Assembly: GCA_026417135.1 (NCBI GenBank)
Contig: JAOADV010000001.1
Span: 186,001 to 250,000 of the forward strand
Direction: 5' to 3'
Origin: Ignavibacteria bacterium
GTDB lineage: Bacteria; Bacteroidota; Ignavibacteria; Kapaibacteriales; UBA2268
Length of the DNA: 64,000 nucleotides
Shown: positions 55,634-63,551 of the stretch, one piece after another
Numbering within the stretch: the stretch's first letter is position 1
Layout: the number at the start of each line of letters is the position of its first letter
The notes under the pieces: model-generated
The model's input: the letters and a program-made list of their open reading frames with translations, nothing else
What the model was told of the DNA's origin: nothing
Databases searched by the model: none
Translations under genes and position numbers: made by a program

Positions 55634-57631
55634 ATGTTCGAACAAATAATCTTTGCAATTATTACCTTCTTTGCTTTTGGCTATCTAATTAGAAACTTCT
55701 ATATATTTAAGAGCATTTTAAACTTATCGAACAAAGACAATAGAAGCGATAGATTTGGGAAACGTTTAAAAAATACAATAAAAATTGCTTTACTGCAAAG
55801 TAAAATACTTCGTGAACCTCTCGCGGGATTGGTGCATATTGCAATTTTTTGGGGCTTTCTCGCTCTTCTTTTTTCCGCAGCTGAATCAGTTTTTCAAGGT
55901 TTTTACCCAGAGTTCTCTTGGAATTTTCTCGGACCTTTTTTTACCTTAATATCTCTATCAAACGACATTTTCTGTGTGGCAGTTGCTATTGCAGTTTTTA
56001 TAGCAATAGCCCGAAGATATATTTTTAAGATAAAGCGTTTACAAGGCGATAAAAGTGAAAAAACTGATGCCCTTATTGTTCTTTTAAGCATATTAATTGT
56101 TGTTATTTCGTTACTCCTTCAAAATTCGTCGAAAATCGCATTCAAAGGAAACGAAAGTTATGCCCTTATGCCTTTTGCTAATCTGTTAAGTTCAATTTTT
56201 TCACCAACAAATTCAAGCCTTTACTATAAAGTGTTCTGGTGGATACACATACTTTGGATTTATTTCTTTATGAATTATCTATTTTACTCGAAACATTTCC
56301 ACGTTTTTACCTCGATACAAAATGTTTTCTTTCGTGAACCCGAGAAATTCTTTAAACCTACAAGAATAAATTTCGAAGACGAAAAGATAGAAAAATACGG
56401 TGTGGTTGACTTTGAGGATTTATCTTGGAAATCAATATTCGATGGATTTAGTTGCACTCATTGTGGCCGTTGCGATAGCGTCTGCCCAGCTAATCTAACT
56501 GGTAAACAGCTAAGTCCAAAGAATATTATTGTCGAAATTCGACATCGTGCAACAGAAAAAGGCTGCATCTTGTTGAAATCTCGGAATAATGAAAATCAAA
56601 ATCTTAGCGAAAAAGAAAGTAACATTTTGCAGAAGAAATTCATTGGCGAATACGAAAATATCGAGGCATTATGGCAATGTACAACTTGCGGAGCTTGTAT
56701 GACGGAATGTCCAATTTCCATCGAGCATTTGCACCCAATAATAGGAATGCGTCGTTCGCTCGTCTTGATGGAAGCCAATTTCCCTCATCTACTTCAAAGT
56801 GCTTTTTCGAATATGGAAAACAACGGGGCACCTTGGCAATTTCCAAACTCCGATAGGGCTTTGTGGGCCGAAGGACTTGATATTAAAATTGCCAGCGAAT
56901 ATCCAGATTTTGAATACCTATTCTGGGTTGGGTGTGCTGGAAGTTTCGACAACAGAGCTAAAAAAATCTCGGTAGCTTTTTCAAAAATATTGAAAATTGC
57001 AAACGTCGATTTCGCAATACTTGGTACCGAGGAATTATGCAACGGAGACCTTGCAAGACGAACTGGAAACGAATATCTCGCTGAATATTTGATTAAAACT
57101 AACATCGACAATTTCAAAAAGTATAATGTTAAAAAAATTCTTACGATTTGTCCACACTGTTATAACATATTTAAAAATGAATATCCAGAATATGGTTTTC
57201 AATGCGAAGTACTTCACCATACCGAATTTATATCTATGCTTGTTTCACAAGGAAAGATAAAGTTAAAAACAAACAATTTCAAAATCACATATCACGATTC
57301 TTGTTATCTTGGTCGATACAATTGCATTTACGAACCGCCAAGAACAATCTTGAAAAGTATTTTTGGCAAAAATTTCATTGAACCTTTGCGTACGAAGGAT
57401 AAAGGGTTATGCTGTGGGGCAGGTGGTGGTATGATGTTCCTCGAAGAAACACAAGGTAAAAGAGTTAACATCGAGCGAACGGAAGAGCTCCTTTCGACTG
57501 GCGCCGAAATTCTTGTTTCCAATTGCCCTTTTTGTATGACTATGATTACCGACGGTATTAAGTCGAAAGAACAAGATGATAAAGTTTCTTCGAAGGATTT
57601 AGCGGAAATTGTTTTAGAAAATTTAAAATGA
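55634..57631 (+). CDS. Membrane (Fe-S)-binding oxidoreductase (HdrDE-like fusion)
   Basis: 665 residues. The N-terminal half (1-240) has five or so membrane helices like the nitrate reductase gamma/HdrE heme b domain. Then come two 4Fe-4S clusters: CTHCGRCDSVCPANLTGK and CTTCGACMTECPISIEH. The C-terminal part has two CCG domains, WVGCAGSFDNRA...CPHCYNIF and DSCYLGRYN...GLCCGAGGGMMF, as in HdrB/HdrD and GlpC-type enzymes. It moves electrons between the quinone pool and a soluble partner. In many bacteria this family is coupled to electron-transfer flavoprotein, but no etf genes adjoin. A GAGG motif lies shortly before the ATG. Confidence 0.9.
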   Translation: MFEQIIFAIITFFAFGYLIRNFYIFKSILNLSNKDNRSDRFGKRLKNTIKIALLQSKILREPLAGLVHIAIFWGFLALLFSAAESVFQGFYPEFSWNFLGPFFTLISLSNDIFCVAVAIAVFIAIARRYIFKIKRLQGDKSEKTDALIVLLSILIVVISLLLQNSSKIAFKGNESYALMPFANLLSSIFSPTNSSLYYKVFWWIHILWIYFFMNYLFYSKHFHVFTSIQNVFFREPEKFFKPTRINFEDEKIEKYGVVDFEDLSWKSIFDGFSCTHCGRCDSVCPANLTGKQLSPKNIIVEIRHRATEKGCILLKSRNNENQNLSEKESNILQKKFIGEYENIEALWQCTTCGACMTECPISIEHLHPIIGMRRSLVLMEANFPHLLQSAFSNMENNGAPWQFPNSDRALWAEGLDIKIASEYPDFEYLFWVGCAGSFDNRAKKISVAFSKILKIANVDFAILGTEELCNGDLARRTGNEYLAEYLIKTNIDNFKKYNVKKILTICPHCYNIFKNEYPEYGFQCEVLHHTEFISMLVSQGKIKLKTNNFKITYHDSCYLGRYNCIYEPPRTILKSIFGKNFIEPLRTKDKGLCCGAGGGMMFLEETQGKRVNIERTEELLSTGAEILVSNCPFCMTMITDGIKSKEQDDKVSSKDLAEIVLENLK

Positions 57632-57672
57632 TATTATTACAGATCTCTAATTTTTTTCTTTAAACTTTCTAA

Positions 57673-57891
57673 AAAATATCAATTTTATTCAAAAAGAGAT
57701 TTTATCAATACCACAAAGTTAAGTTCGAAGCAGAATTTAAAGATGCTCTATTAAAAGGAAATGATTACTTTTGCTCCTCACTTGTCGAAAATAACCCTAA
57801 AAAACGCGTTCAATCAATTATTTTGAGAAGGAATTTAGCACAAAGATTTGAAAAAACTAAACTACTCGAAATTTGGCACATTAGTTGTTAA
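57673..57891 (+). pseudogene. Possible gene remnant (72 codons, no start codon)
   Basis: In the 306-bp gap at 57632-57937 one frame is open from just after a TAA (57670) to a TAA at 57889. It reads like coding sequence (RFYQYHKVKFEAEFKDALLK, then NDYFCSSLVENNPKKRVQSI), with local codon habits, but has no ATG, GTG or early TTG start. It may be the decayed end of a gene or chance. I recognise no family. Nothing else is seen in the gap. Confidence 0.3.
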
Positions 57892-57937
57892 TCTTGTTCA
57901 TATATTTGTATTTTGAAACATTTAATTTACTTTTGAA

Positions 57938-59116
57938 ATGAAGACAAGTATTCTTTTTGTTGTAAAATCGAAGGAAATTCTTACGGAGCTAATCAAGTCT
58001 ATGGTGCCATTACACGGTAAATTTGACTTTTTTTTCTCAGAAAGTGGAGAAAAAGCACTTCAAATATTAGCAAACAATAGAATTGATTTAGTTTTTTCAG
58101 ACGCAAATATTATTTTAGATACTGGTGCAAATCTACTAAATGAAGTTAAAAAAATTTCGCCCGAAACTATAAGATTTGCATTAGTTCCTAATCTCGAAAA
58201 TCAGACCATTGCCCAAATAACCCAATTTGTTCATCAGTTGGTAACTCCTCCATATACAGCAGAAAATATCGAAAACCGTATCGAAAGAACTTTAAAGCTT
58301 CAAAATATTTTAAAAAATGAAAAAGTAATCGAACTTGTCAAAAATACAACCTCGCTACCTTCATTGCCAGAAATCTATATACAAATCGAACAAGAAATAA
58401 CAAAGCCAGATTTTTCGATGACCAAAATTTCAAACCTAATTTCGAAAGACCCAAATTTAACAACTAAGGTTCTGCAAATTGTTAACTCCGCTTTCTTTGG
58501 ATTACAACGAGAAATCACCAACATTAATTTCGCTTTATCTTACTTGGGGATAAATATAATAAAGTCGTTAATCTTTTACATCCACTTATTCTCGAATTTT
58601 AAGGTGAGAGGCGAACAGAAAAAGTATCTTGAACAATTATGGCAACATAGTCTTATTGTTGCATCAACTACTTACAAAATAGCACAAAAATACCTTCCTA
58701 ATAAATTCGAAGTTGAAAGTTCTTACACTATTGGGGTTTTGCACGATGTAGGAAAATTTATTCTTTTAAATACATATACCTACCCACAAAATGTTACTTC
58801 ACATTCAGAAAAACTATTTGTCGAAAACATAGACGCCGAGCTGGAGATATATGGTTGCACCCACGCCGAAATTGGGGCTTATTTGCTTGGGCTGTGGGGT
58901 TTCCCACTGGCAATTGTCGAAGGCGTAGCATACCACCACAAGCCTTCACTTTTCGAAAAATCAACTTTCAATCTTGCAACTGCGGTCCATATCGCAAATC
59001 TAATGTATTACATTCCATCAATTGATTACCAGCATTTTAAAGAGCTAAACTTTGAAAAAGAATTTTTCGATATTGTTTGTAATTTTACAACGCTAAAAAA
59101 AATAACTTTAAAATAA
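57938..59116 (+). CDS. HDOD-domain protein with degenerate receiver domain
   Basis: 392 residues. Residues 1-120 fold as a response-regulator receiver: FVVKSKEILTELIK and RIDLVFSDAN place D55 as phospho-acceptor. The conserved Lys is replaced (LVTPPYTAEN, Pro104 in the KPF position) and the Thr before it is also lost (FALVPN). Residues 135-340 are an HDOD domain with SLPSLPEIY, DPNLTTKVLQIVNSAFFG and GVLHDVGKF (H269, D270). HDOD proteins act in signalling, often for motility or c-di-GMP. Six bases separate it from the PilM-like gene, so it may set that protein's activity. Probably cytoplasmic. Confidence 0.82.
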   Translation: MKTSILFVVKSKEILTELIKSMVPLHGKFDFFFSESGEKALQILANNRIDLVFSDANIILDTGANLLNEVKKISPETIRFALVPNLENQTIAQITQFVHQLVTPPYTAENIENRIERTLKLQNILKNEKVIELVKNTTSLPSLPEIYIQIEQEITKPDFSMTKISNLISKDPNLTTKVLQIVNSAFFGLQREITNINFALSYLGINIIKSLIFYIHLFSNFKVRGEQKKYLEQLWQHSLIVASTTYKIAQKYLPNKFEVESSYTIGVLHDVGKFILLNTYTYPQNVTSHSEKLFVENIDAELEIYGCTHAEIGAYLLGLWGFPLAIVEGVAYHHKPSLFEKSTFNLATAVHIANLMYYIPSIDYQHFKELNFEKEFFDIVCNFTTLKKITLK

Positions 59117-59122
59117 AAGAGT

Positions 59123-60049
59123 ATGAATAACACATTAGCAATTTCTTGTTGCCTTGAAAGGCTATATATCGCTCTTGTTTCTCAAGAGGAAAAGGGTTAC
59201 GATTTAAAATATCTTGCGACAACAAAAAACCCATTAGATTTAGAGTTTATAAATAATCCGTTGAACGAGCAAAGCCTCGACGAATTATTTACTTTGATTA
59301 ATCAATGTCCATACAATTTCGATAGTGTTACCTTTTCCATACCAGTGGAAAATGCAATTATTACAAAAATTCCTACTCAAAATATTACAACAACTGATGT
59401 AATAAGCCTAATTGAAATGGAGATAAAGCAAATTTATTCTCAATACAACCCATCTGAATTTCCGACCTATTTATACAATATGAAATCGAGCAGCAAAGAC
59501 ATTTCTTGGTCACTTGCAATAATAATCCCTAAAATTATTTTTCAACAAACAAAAGCAATTTCAAAGAAATTAGGGATAATTGTAAAGCGTATAGAAATCT
59601 GTCAAATTTGCGCACATAATTCATTACTTTACAATTACCCGGAAGACTTCGACAAACTTGTAGCATTGGTGAACATCGCCGAAAAATTTGCAGATTTCAG
59701 CTGTTTGAAAGGTAGAGATTTATATTTCTACACATTAATAAAATTCAACGATGAATCAGAATTAATACAAAAAACAAATGAAACAATTAGGAAATTAACC
59801 GAAGAATTTAACTCACCAATTTCTTCAGTTTACCTTTTTGGACCATCACTGACAAGGATAACTTTACGTAATTTCCAATCTAACTTATCTTTGGAGAGTG
59901 GAGCAATCAAACGACTAAATCCACTGCGATATTTCACCACCTCGCTCGATGAAGGGGGAGCACAAATCGCTGCGAGAATCGCCCATCTTTTGCCCCCCTG
60001 TATTGGTTCTGCCATTCCAAATTATCACGAAAGAACTAAGATAATTTAA
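59123..60049 (+). CDS. PilM-like actin-fold protein (tentative)
   Basis: 308 residues, no signal or membrane helix. It shows the two-lobe pattern of PilM/FtsA-like proteins: a short phosphate-1-like start (LAISCCLERLYIALVSQEEKG), a conserved-looking FDSVTFSIPVENAIITKIPT strand with the SHS2-type VISLIEMEIKQI, a second phosphate segment VALVNIAEKFADFSCL, then ISSVYLFGPSLTRITL and RLNPLRYF near the end. PilM docks on the inner face of type IV pilus machines. No other pil genes are near. The glycine residues of the ATP sites are poor, so it may not bind ATP. Its stop overlaps rsmD by one base. Confidence 0.5.
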   Translation: MNNTLAISCCLERLYIALVSQEEKGYDLKYLATTKNPLDLEFINNPLNEQSLDELFTLINQCPYNFDSVTFSIPVENAIITKIPTQNITTTDVISLIEMEIKQIYSQYNPSEFPTYLYNMKSSSKDISWSLAIIIPKIIFQQTKAISKKLGIIVKRIEICQICAHNSLLYNYPEDFDKLVALVNIAEKFADFSCLKGRDLYFYTLIKFNDESELIQKTNETIRKLTEEFNSPISSVYLFGPSLTRITLRNFQSNLSLESGAIKRLNPLRYFTTSLDEGGAQIAARIAHLLPPCIGSAIPNYHERTKII

Positions 60050-60615
60050 TGAGAATTATAGGTGGCAAGTTTAAAGGTCATTCTTTTCACCATAAAATCA
60101 ATAACAAAATACGGCCAACAACAGACTTTGTCCGAGAGGCAATTTTCAACATTATACAAAATCGTATAGAACTACACGGGGTAAAAGTTTTGGATTTATT
60201 TGCTGGAACTGGAATACTTGGCATCGAAGCCTTAAGCAGAGGTGCCGGCTTTTGTCATTTTGTCGATAAAAGTCAAAATTCTACCAAATTAATTTCACAA
60301 TTTTTATACGAATTGAATGTTGACAAAAGTAGGTATAAAATAACTAAATCGGATGTTTTTAGTTTCCTCAAGACAAATACAGCCCAGACTACTTTCGACA
60401 TTATTTTTTCCGACCCACCTTATTCAAGCAAATTAAACCAAAGGTTAATGAAAACAGAAGAAATATTTAAAATTTCTCGTGAAGGAACTTTATTAATCGC
60501 TGAAAGTTCAAATAGGGAAATTTTGGAAGCAAACGAAAACTTTACTTTGATACAAAAAAAAGAATATGGGACCACAAATATCTTTATTTTTATGTTAAGT
60601 TTAAATATGAGGTAA
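60049..60615 (+). CDS. rsmD: 16S rRNA (guanine-966-N2) methyltransferase
   Basis: 188 residues. MRIIGGKFKG start, IRPTTDFVREAIFNII, SAM site LDLFAGTGILGIEALSRGA, and catalytic FSDPPYS. It methylates G966 of 16S rRNA. Frame overlap TAATG with the PilM-like gene gives coupling, and ppk2 starts four bases after its stop. Confidence 0.94.
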   Translation: MRIIGGKFKGHSFHHKINNKIRPTTDFVREAIFNIIQNRIELHGVKVLDLFAGTGILGIEALSRGAGFCHFVDKSQNSTKLISQFLYELNVDKSRYKITKSDVFSFLKTNTAQTTFDIIFSDPPYSSKLNQRLMKTEEIFKISREGTLLIAESSNREILEANENFTLIQKKEYGTTNIFIFMLSLNMR

Positions 60616-60618
60616 CAA

Positions 60619-61452
60619 ATGAAAAACAAAAACCACAACAACGATGATGAAACATTCCCAAAGTACAACGAGAAAGGGCGTCTGCACAAAAAATTTTATA
60701 TGAAAGAACTAGCTAAATTGCAAGAAGAACTTGTAAAGCTTCAGTATTGGGTTAAAGCCAAAGGTTTAAAAGTTGTTATAATTTTCGAAGGCCGCGATGC
60801 AGCTGGAAAAGGCAGTACCATCAAAAGATTAACCGAAGCATTAAACCCGAGAGGTGCGAGAGTTGTTGCTTTGGAAAAACCCACTGAAACGGAGCGAACG
60901 CAGTGGTATTTCCAAAGATATGTAGCACATTTACCTCGTGCTGGGGAAATTGTAATTTTCGACAGAAGTTGGTACACTCGTGCAACCGTCGAAAGAGTAA
61001 TGGGATTTTGCACCGACGAGCAATATTGGGAATTTCTTCGCTCTTGTCCAGAATTTGAAAATATGCTTATCCGTTCTGGAATTATACTCATAAAATATTG
61101 GTTTTCAATTAGCGACGAAGAGCAAGAAAAAAGATTACGCGAAAGAGCGACCAATCCAATGAAAAGGTGGAAATTATCGGATATCGACTTAGCACTTTGG
61201 CACAAATGGGACGAAATTTCCAGAGCAAAAGACGAAATGTTTAAATACACAGATACCAAAACATCTCCTTGGTATTGCGTCAACGGAGACGATAAAAGAA
61301 AAGCAAGACTCAACTGCATCGCACATATTCTTTCCAAAATTCCATACCAAGACTTGATACCTAAACCTATTGACTTGCCTCCAAGAAAGATTGATTTGAG
61401 CTACGTTCGACCACCAATTCAAAACTTTACATATATTCCCGAAATATATTAA
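60619..61452 (+). CDS. ppk2: Polyphosphate kinase 2
   Basis: 277 residues, one PPK2 domain (class I size). Walker A is FEGRDAAGKGSTIKRL, the lid and Walker B regions are EKPTETERTQWYFQRYV and IFDRSWYTRATVERVMGF, and KRWKLSDIDL follows. It makes GTP/ATP from NDP and polyphosphate. In many PPK2 proteins the Walker B reads YDRSWYNRAGVE; here Thr and Thr replace Asn and Gly, probably tolerable. Fourth in the run. Confidence 0.95.
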   Translation: MKNKNHNNDDETFPKYNEKGRLHKKFYMKELAKLQEELVKLQYWVKAKGLKVVIIFEGRDAAGKGSTIKRLTEALNPRGARVVALEKPTETERTQWYFQRYVAHLPRAGEIVIFDRSWYTRATVERVMGFCTDEQYWEFLRSCPEFENMLIRSGIILIKYWFSISDEEQEKRLRERATNPMKRWKLSDIDLALWHKWDEISRAKDEMFKYTDTKTSPWYCVNGDDKRKARLNCIAHILSKIPYQDLIPKPIDLPPRKIDLSYVRPPIQNFTYIPEIY

Positions 61453-61459
61453 TTTCGGT

Positions 61460-62257
61460 ATGACAACCTACCACAAAATTTTACAATTACAGAAGGAAAA
61501 GAAAACCAGACTTACCATTGGATTAGATGTGCATCTGGAAAAGCTTCCTAAAGGATTTCGAAAAAATATTCTTGGCTTTTTCGAGTATAATAAAAAAATT
61601 ATCGAATTAACAAATCAAATGGTATGTGCATATAAATTCAACCTTGCTTTTTTCGAAGTGTTTGGGTCGAAAGGACTTAGAGTTTTAGAACGACTCTTAG
61701 AATCACTACCAGAAGATGTTGCAACAATCGCAGATGCAAAACGTTCGGATATCAGTTCAAGCTCGCGTTTTTATGCAAAAGCAATTTTTGAACATTACAA
61801 ATTCGATTCGGCGACTTTAAATCCTTTATTAGGAAGAGACTCGTTAGAACCATTCTTCGAATACGTCTCTAAATTAAACTTTGTTCTTGTTCTAACATCA
61901 AATTCCGGAGCAAAAGACTTTCAAAAGATTAAGGTTAAAAGAAAACCATATTACCAAATTATACTCGAAAATTTACTTCAATGGTTTCCAACTAAAAATT
62001 TAGGTTTTGTGGTTGGTGCAACCAATCCCAAAGAATTTAAACATATAAGGTCTTTATCGAGTAATAACTTCATTCTAACCCCAGGTATCGGAACTCAAGG
62101 CGGAGAATTAACTAAGATATTAAAAGAAAATGGTAATTGTCCTCTACTTGTCAACGTTTCTCGAGATATTATTTTTGCAGAAGATACAGAAAATTTCGAA
62201 GAGTACATTCAAGAAAAGACTAAAACATATTACCAAAAACTTCAAGTAAGCGAATAA
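61460..62257 (+). CDS. pyrF: Orotidine-5'-phosphate decarboxylase (type 2)
   Basis: 265 residues. GLDVHLEKLPKG near the start, catalytic region IADAKRSDISS and TLNPLLGRDSLEPF, and GFVVGATNP plus TPGIGTQGGE at the phosphate-binding end. The pattern is the PyrF subfamily 2, usual in Bacteroidota. It makes UMP, ending pyrimidine synthesis. Overlaps the DUF2851 ATG by one base. Confidence 0.94.
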   Translation: MTTYHKILQLQKEKKTRLTIGLDVHLEKLPKGFRKNILGFFEYNKKIIELTNQMVCAYKFNLAFFEVFGSKGLRVLERLLESLPEDVATIADAKRSDISSSSRFYAKAIFEHYKFDSATLNPLLGRDSLEPFFEYVSKLNFVLVLTSNSGAKDFQKIKVKRKPYYQIILENLLQWFPTKNLGFVVGATNPKEFKHIRSLSSNNFILTPGIGTQGGELTKILKENGNCPLLVNVSRDIIFAEDTENFEEYIQEKTKTYYQKLQVSE

Positions 62258-63246
62258 TGAAAGAATCGCCAAAAGAAATTTCATTGCAAAAGAAAGTTTA
62301 CAGATTTATTTCAGACCCATCGAAGGTATTTTCCACAACTTCTGGAAAACGACTGCAAATACTTTCTCCCGGTCAACTTAATAGGAATGAAGGTCCAGAT
62401 TTCTTAGATACCGCATTATTGTTAAATGGTACTATTTTAATCTGCGATGCTGAATTCCACAGCAAAGCTTCCGACTGGGATTTACATCAGCACTTGCAAA
62501 ATCCAAACTATCGCAATGTCGGCTTACATATTGTAATCGAAAATGATAAAAAAATTGATTTCCCTTTCGAAACTTTAGTTATCAAAACCAGCGATTTGAA
62601 GGACATAGATTATTCAACAAACGCCGGTTCGTTCGAAGTTATCGAATCCTACGAAGAAATTCAAAATTATGCGCTATTTCGTTTGCTCCGCAAAACTGCC
62701 GAAGCAAAAATTATAGTCGAAAATATGAATTTAGAGCAATCGTTCGCAACTCTTATTAAAAATTTTCTCTACAGATATTTCTCCAAGCGCCATCGCCCAA
62801 TATATGAAAAAATTGATATAGAAAAATTCGTCAAAGATTTCACCGAATCCGAGATGACTGTTTTCCTAAGAAATATACAAGTGGGTTTAAACTTCAATGT
62901 ATCTGAACAAATATTCAAGTTGATGAAGACAAAAATTTCTACCGAAGGTAATCACCTTCGGCGGGAAATAATTTTGAATTGTCTTTTACCCCTATCACTT
63001 GCTATCGCAAACGAAGAGCAAAGAATTTCTTTGTTTGTTTGGTTCTGGTCGACCCCTTCGCTGAACTCTTACGGTGTTTTGAAAAGAAAATTCAAGAATT
63101 TACCTCAAAACTTCCTTTGGCAACAGCAAGGGTTGTTGGAAATTCTTCAGGAGTATGGAAAGAAATCGGCAGGAAATACTCCGAAAAATTTAAAAATTGG
63201 TGAAGTTTTGAACTTTTTCGTAGTTGGCAATCCACCATTTAAATAA
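62257..63246 (+). CDS. DUF2851 family protein
   Basis: 329 residues. LSPGQLNRNEGPDFLDTALL, CDAEFHSKASDWDLHQH and NPNYRNVGLHIV are the DUF2851 hallmark, with a possible metal-binding set of Glu, His and Asp residues. Family members are often about 400 residues, so this is short, chiefly in the middle. Function unknown; the conserved residues look nuclease-like, but that is a guess. Last gene before the origin-like region. Confidence 0.85.
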   Translation: MKESPKEISLQKKVYRFISDPSKVFSTTSGKRLQILSPGQLNRNEGPDFLDTALLLNGTILICDAEFHSKASDWDLHQHLQNPNYRNVGLHIVIENDKKIDFPFETLVIKTSDLKDIDYSTNAGSFEVIESYEEIQNYALFRLLRKTAEAKIIVENMNLEQSFATLIKNFLYRYFSKRHRPIYEKIDIEKFVKDFTESEMTVFLRNIQVGLNFNVSEQIFKLMKTKISTEGNHLRREIILNCLLPLSLAIANEEQRISLFVWFWSTPSLNSYGVLKRKFKNLPQNFLWQQQGLLEILQEYGKKSAGNTPKNLKIGEVLNFFVVGNPPFK

Positions 63247-63332
63247 GTTATTTTATTTTATAAAGTTTAACAATTTATTTGAAAAAAGTAAATAAAAAAG
63301 AAAAACGGCATAAATTCAAGAATAAACTAAAC

Positions 63333-63341
63333 TTATCCACG
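63333..63341 (+). promoter_or_regulatory. DnaA box
   Basis: TTATCCACG differs from the consensus TTATCCACA by one base. No second good match on either strand was found in the gap. Confidence 0.55.
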
Positions 63342-63448
63342 AAATCTAACAAGTTTACATTGGCTTTAATTTAATTCATACTTATGTTTAGAAATATCAA
63401 TAAAAAAAAACAAACAAGTCTTTTTTTGTTAATTTTTAGAAAATTTCG

Positions 63449-63463
63449 CTTGAAAATTTCAAG
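63449..63463. repeat. 15-bp palindrome in dnaA upstream region
   Basis: CTTGAAA-A-TTTCAAG is perfect except for the central base. With the GAAAATTTC direct repeat it forms a compact repeated element about 90 bases before dnaA. Confidence 0.45.
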
Positions 63464-63486
63464 AAAAAAATACAATTTAGTTTAAC

Positions 63487-63521
63487 AAGGTAAATCAATA
63501 TCAATATTTTTGATTTACCTT
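63487..63521. promoter_or_regulatory. 12-bp perfect inverted repeat 30 bp upstream of dnaA
   Basis: AAGGTAAATCAA (63487-63498) and TTGATTTACCTT (63510-63521) are exact complements with an 11-base spacer. After one mismatch the pairing continues outward for two or three more pairs. It ends 16 bases before the GGAGG ribosome site of dnaA. It could be an operator for a dimeric regulator or an mRNA stem-loop. No T-run follows, so an ordinary terminator is unlikely. Confidence 0.65.
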
Positions 63522-63551
63522 CTTGTGAATTAACTATGGAGGTTGGTCTGA

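Larger units (their letters stand above)
63247..63551. other. Origin-like region upstream of dnaA
   Basis: 305 bp, very AT-rich, with no gene. It holds one near-consensus DnaA box (63333), a direct repeat of GAAAATTTC at 63439 and 63452 (13-bp period), a palindrome at 63449-63463, and the dyad at 63487-63521. The position next to dnaA fits oriC, but a single clear box is few, so the origin could extend elsewhere. Confidence 0.5.

Noticed and set aside
60741-61337. 198-codon minus-strand frame
   Set aside because: Fully antisense to ppk2, whose motifs are complete; composition is Ser/Leu-rich shadow.
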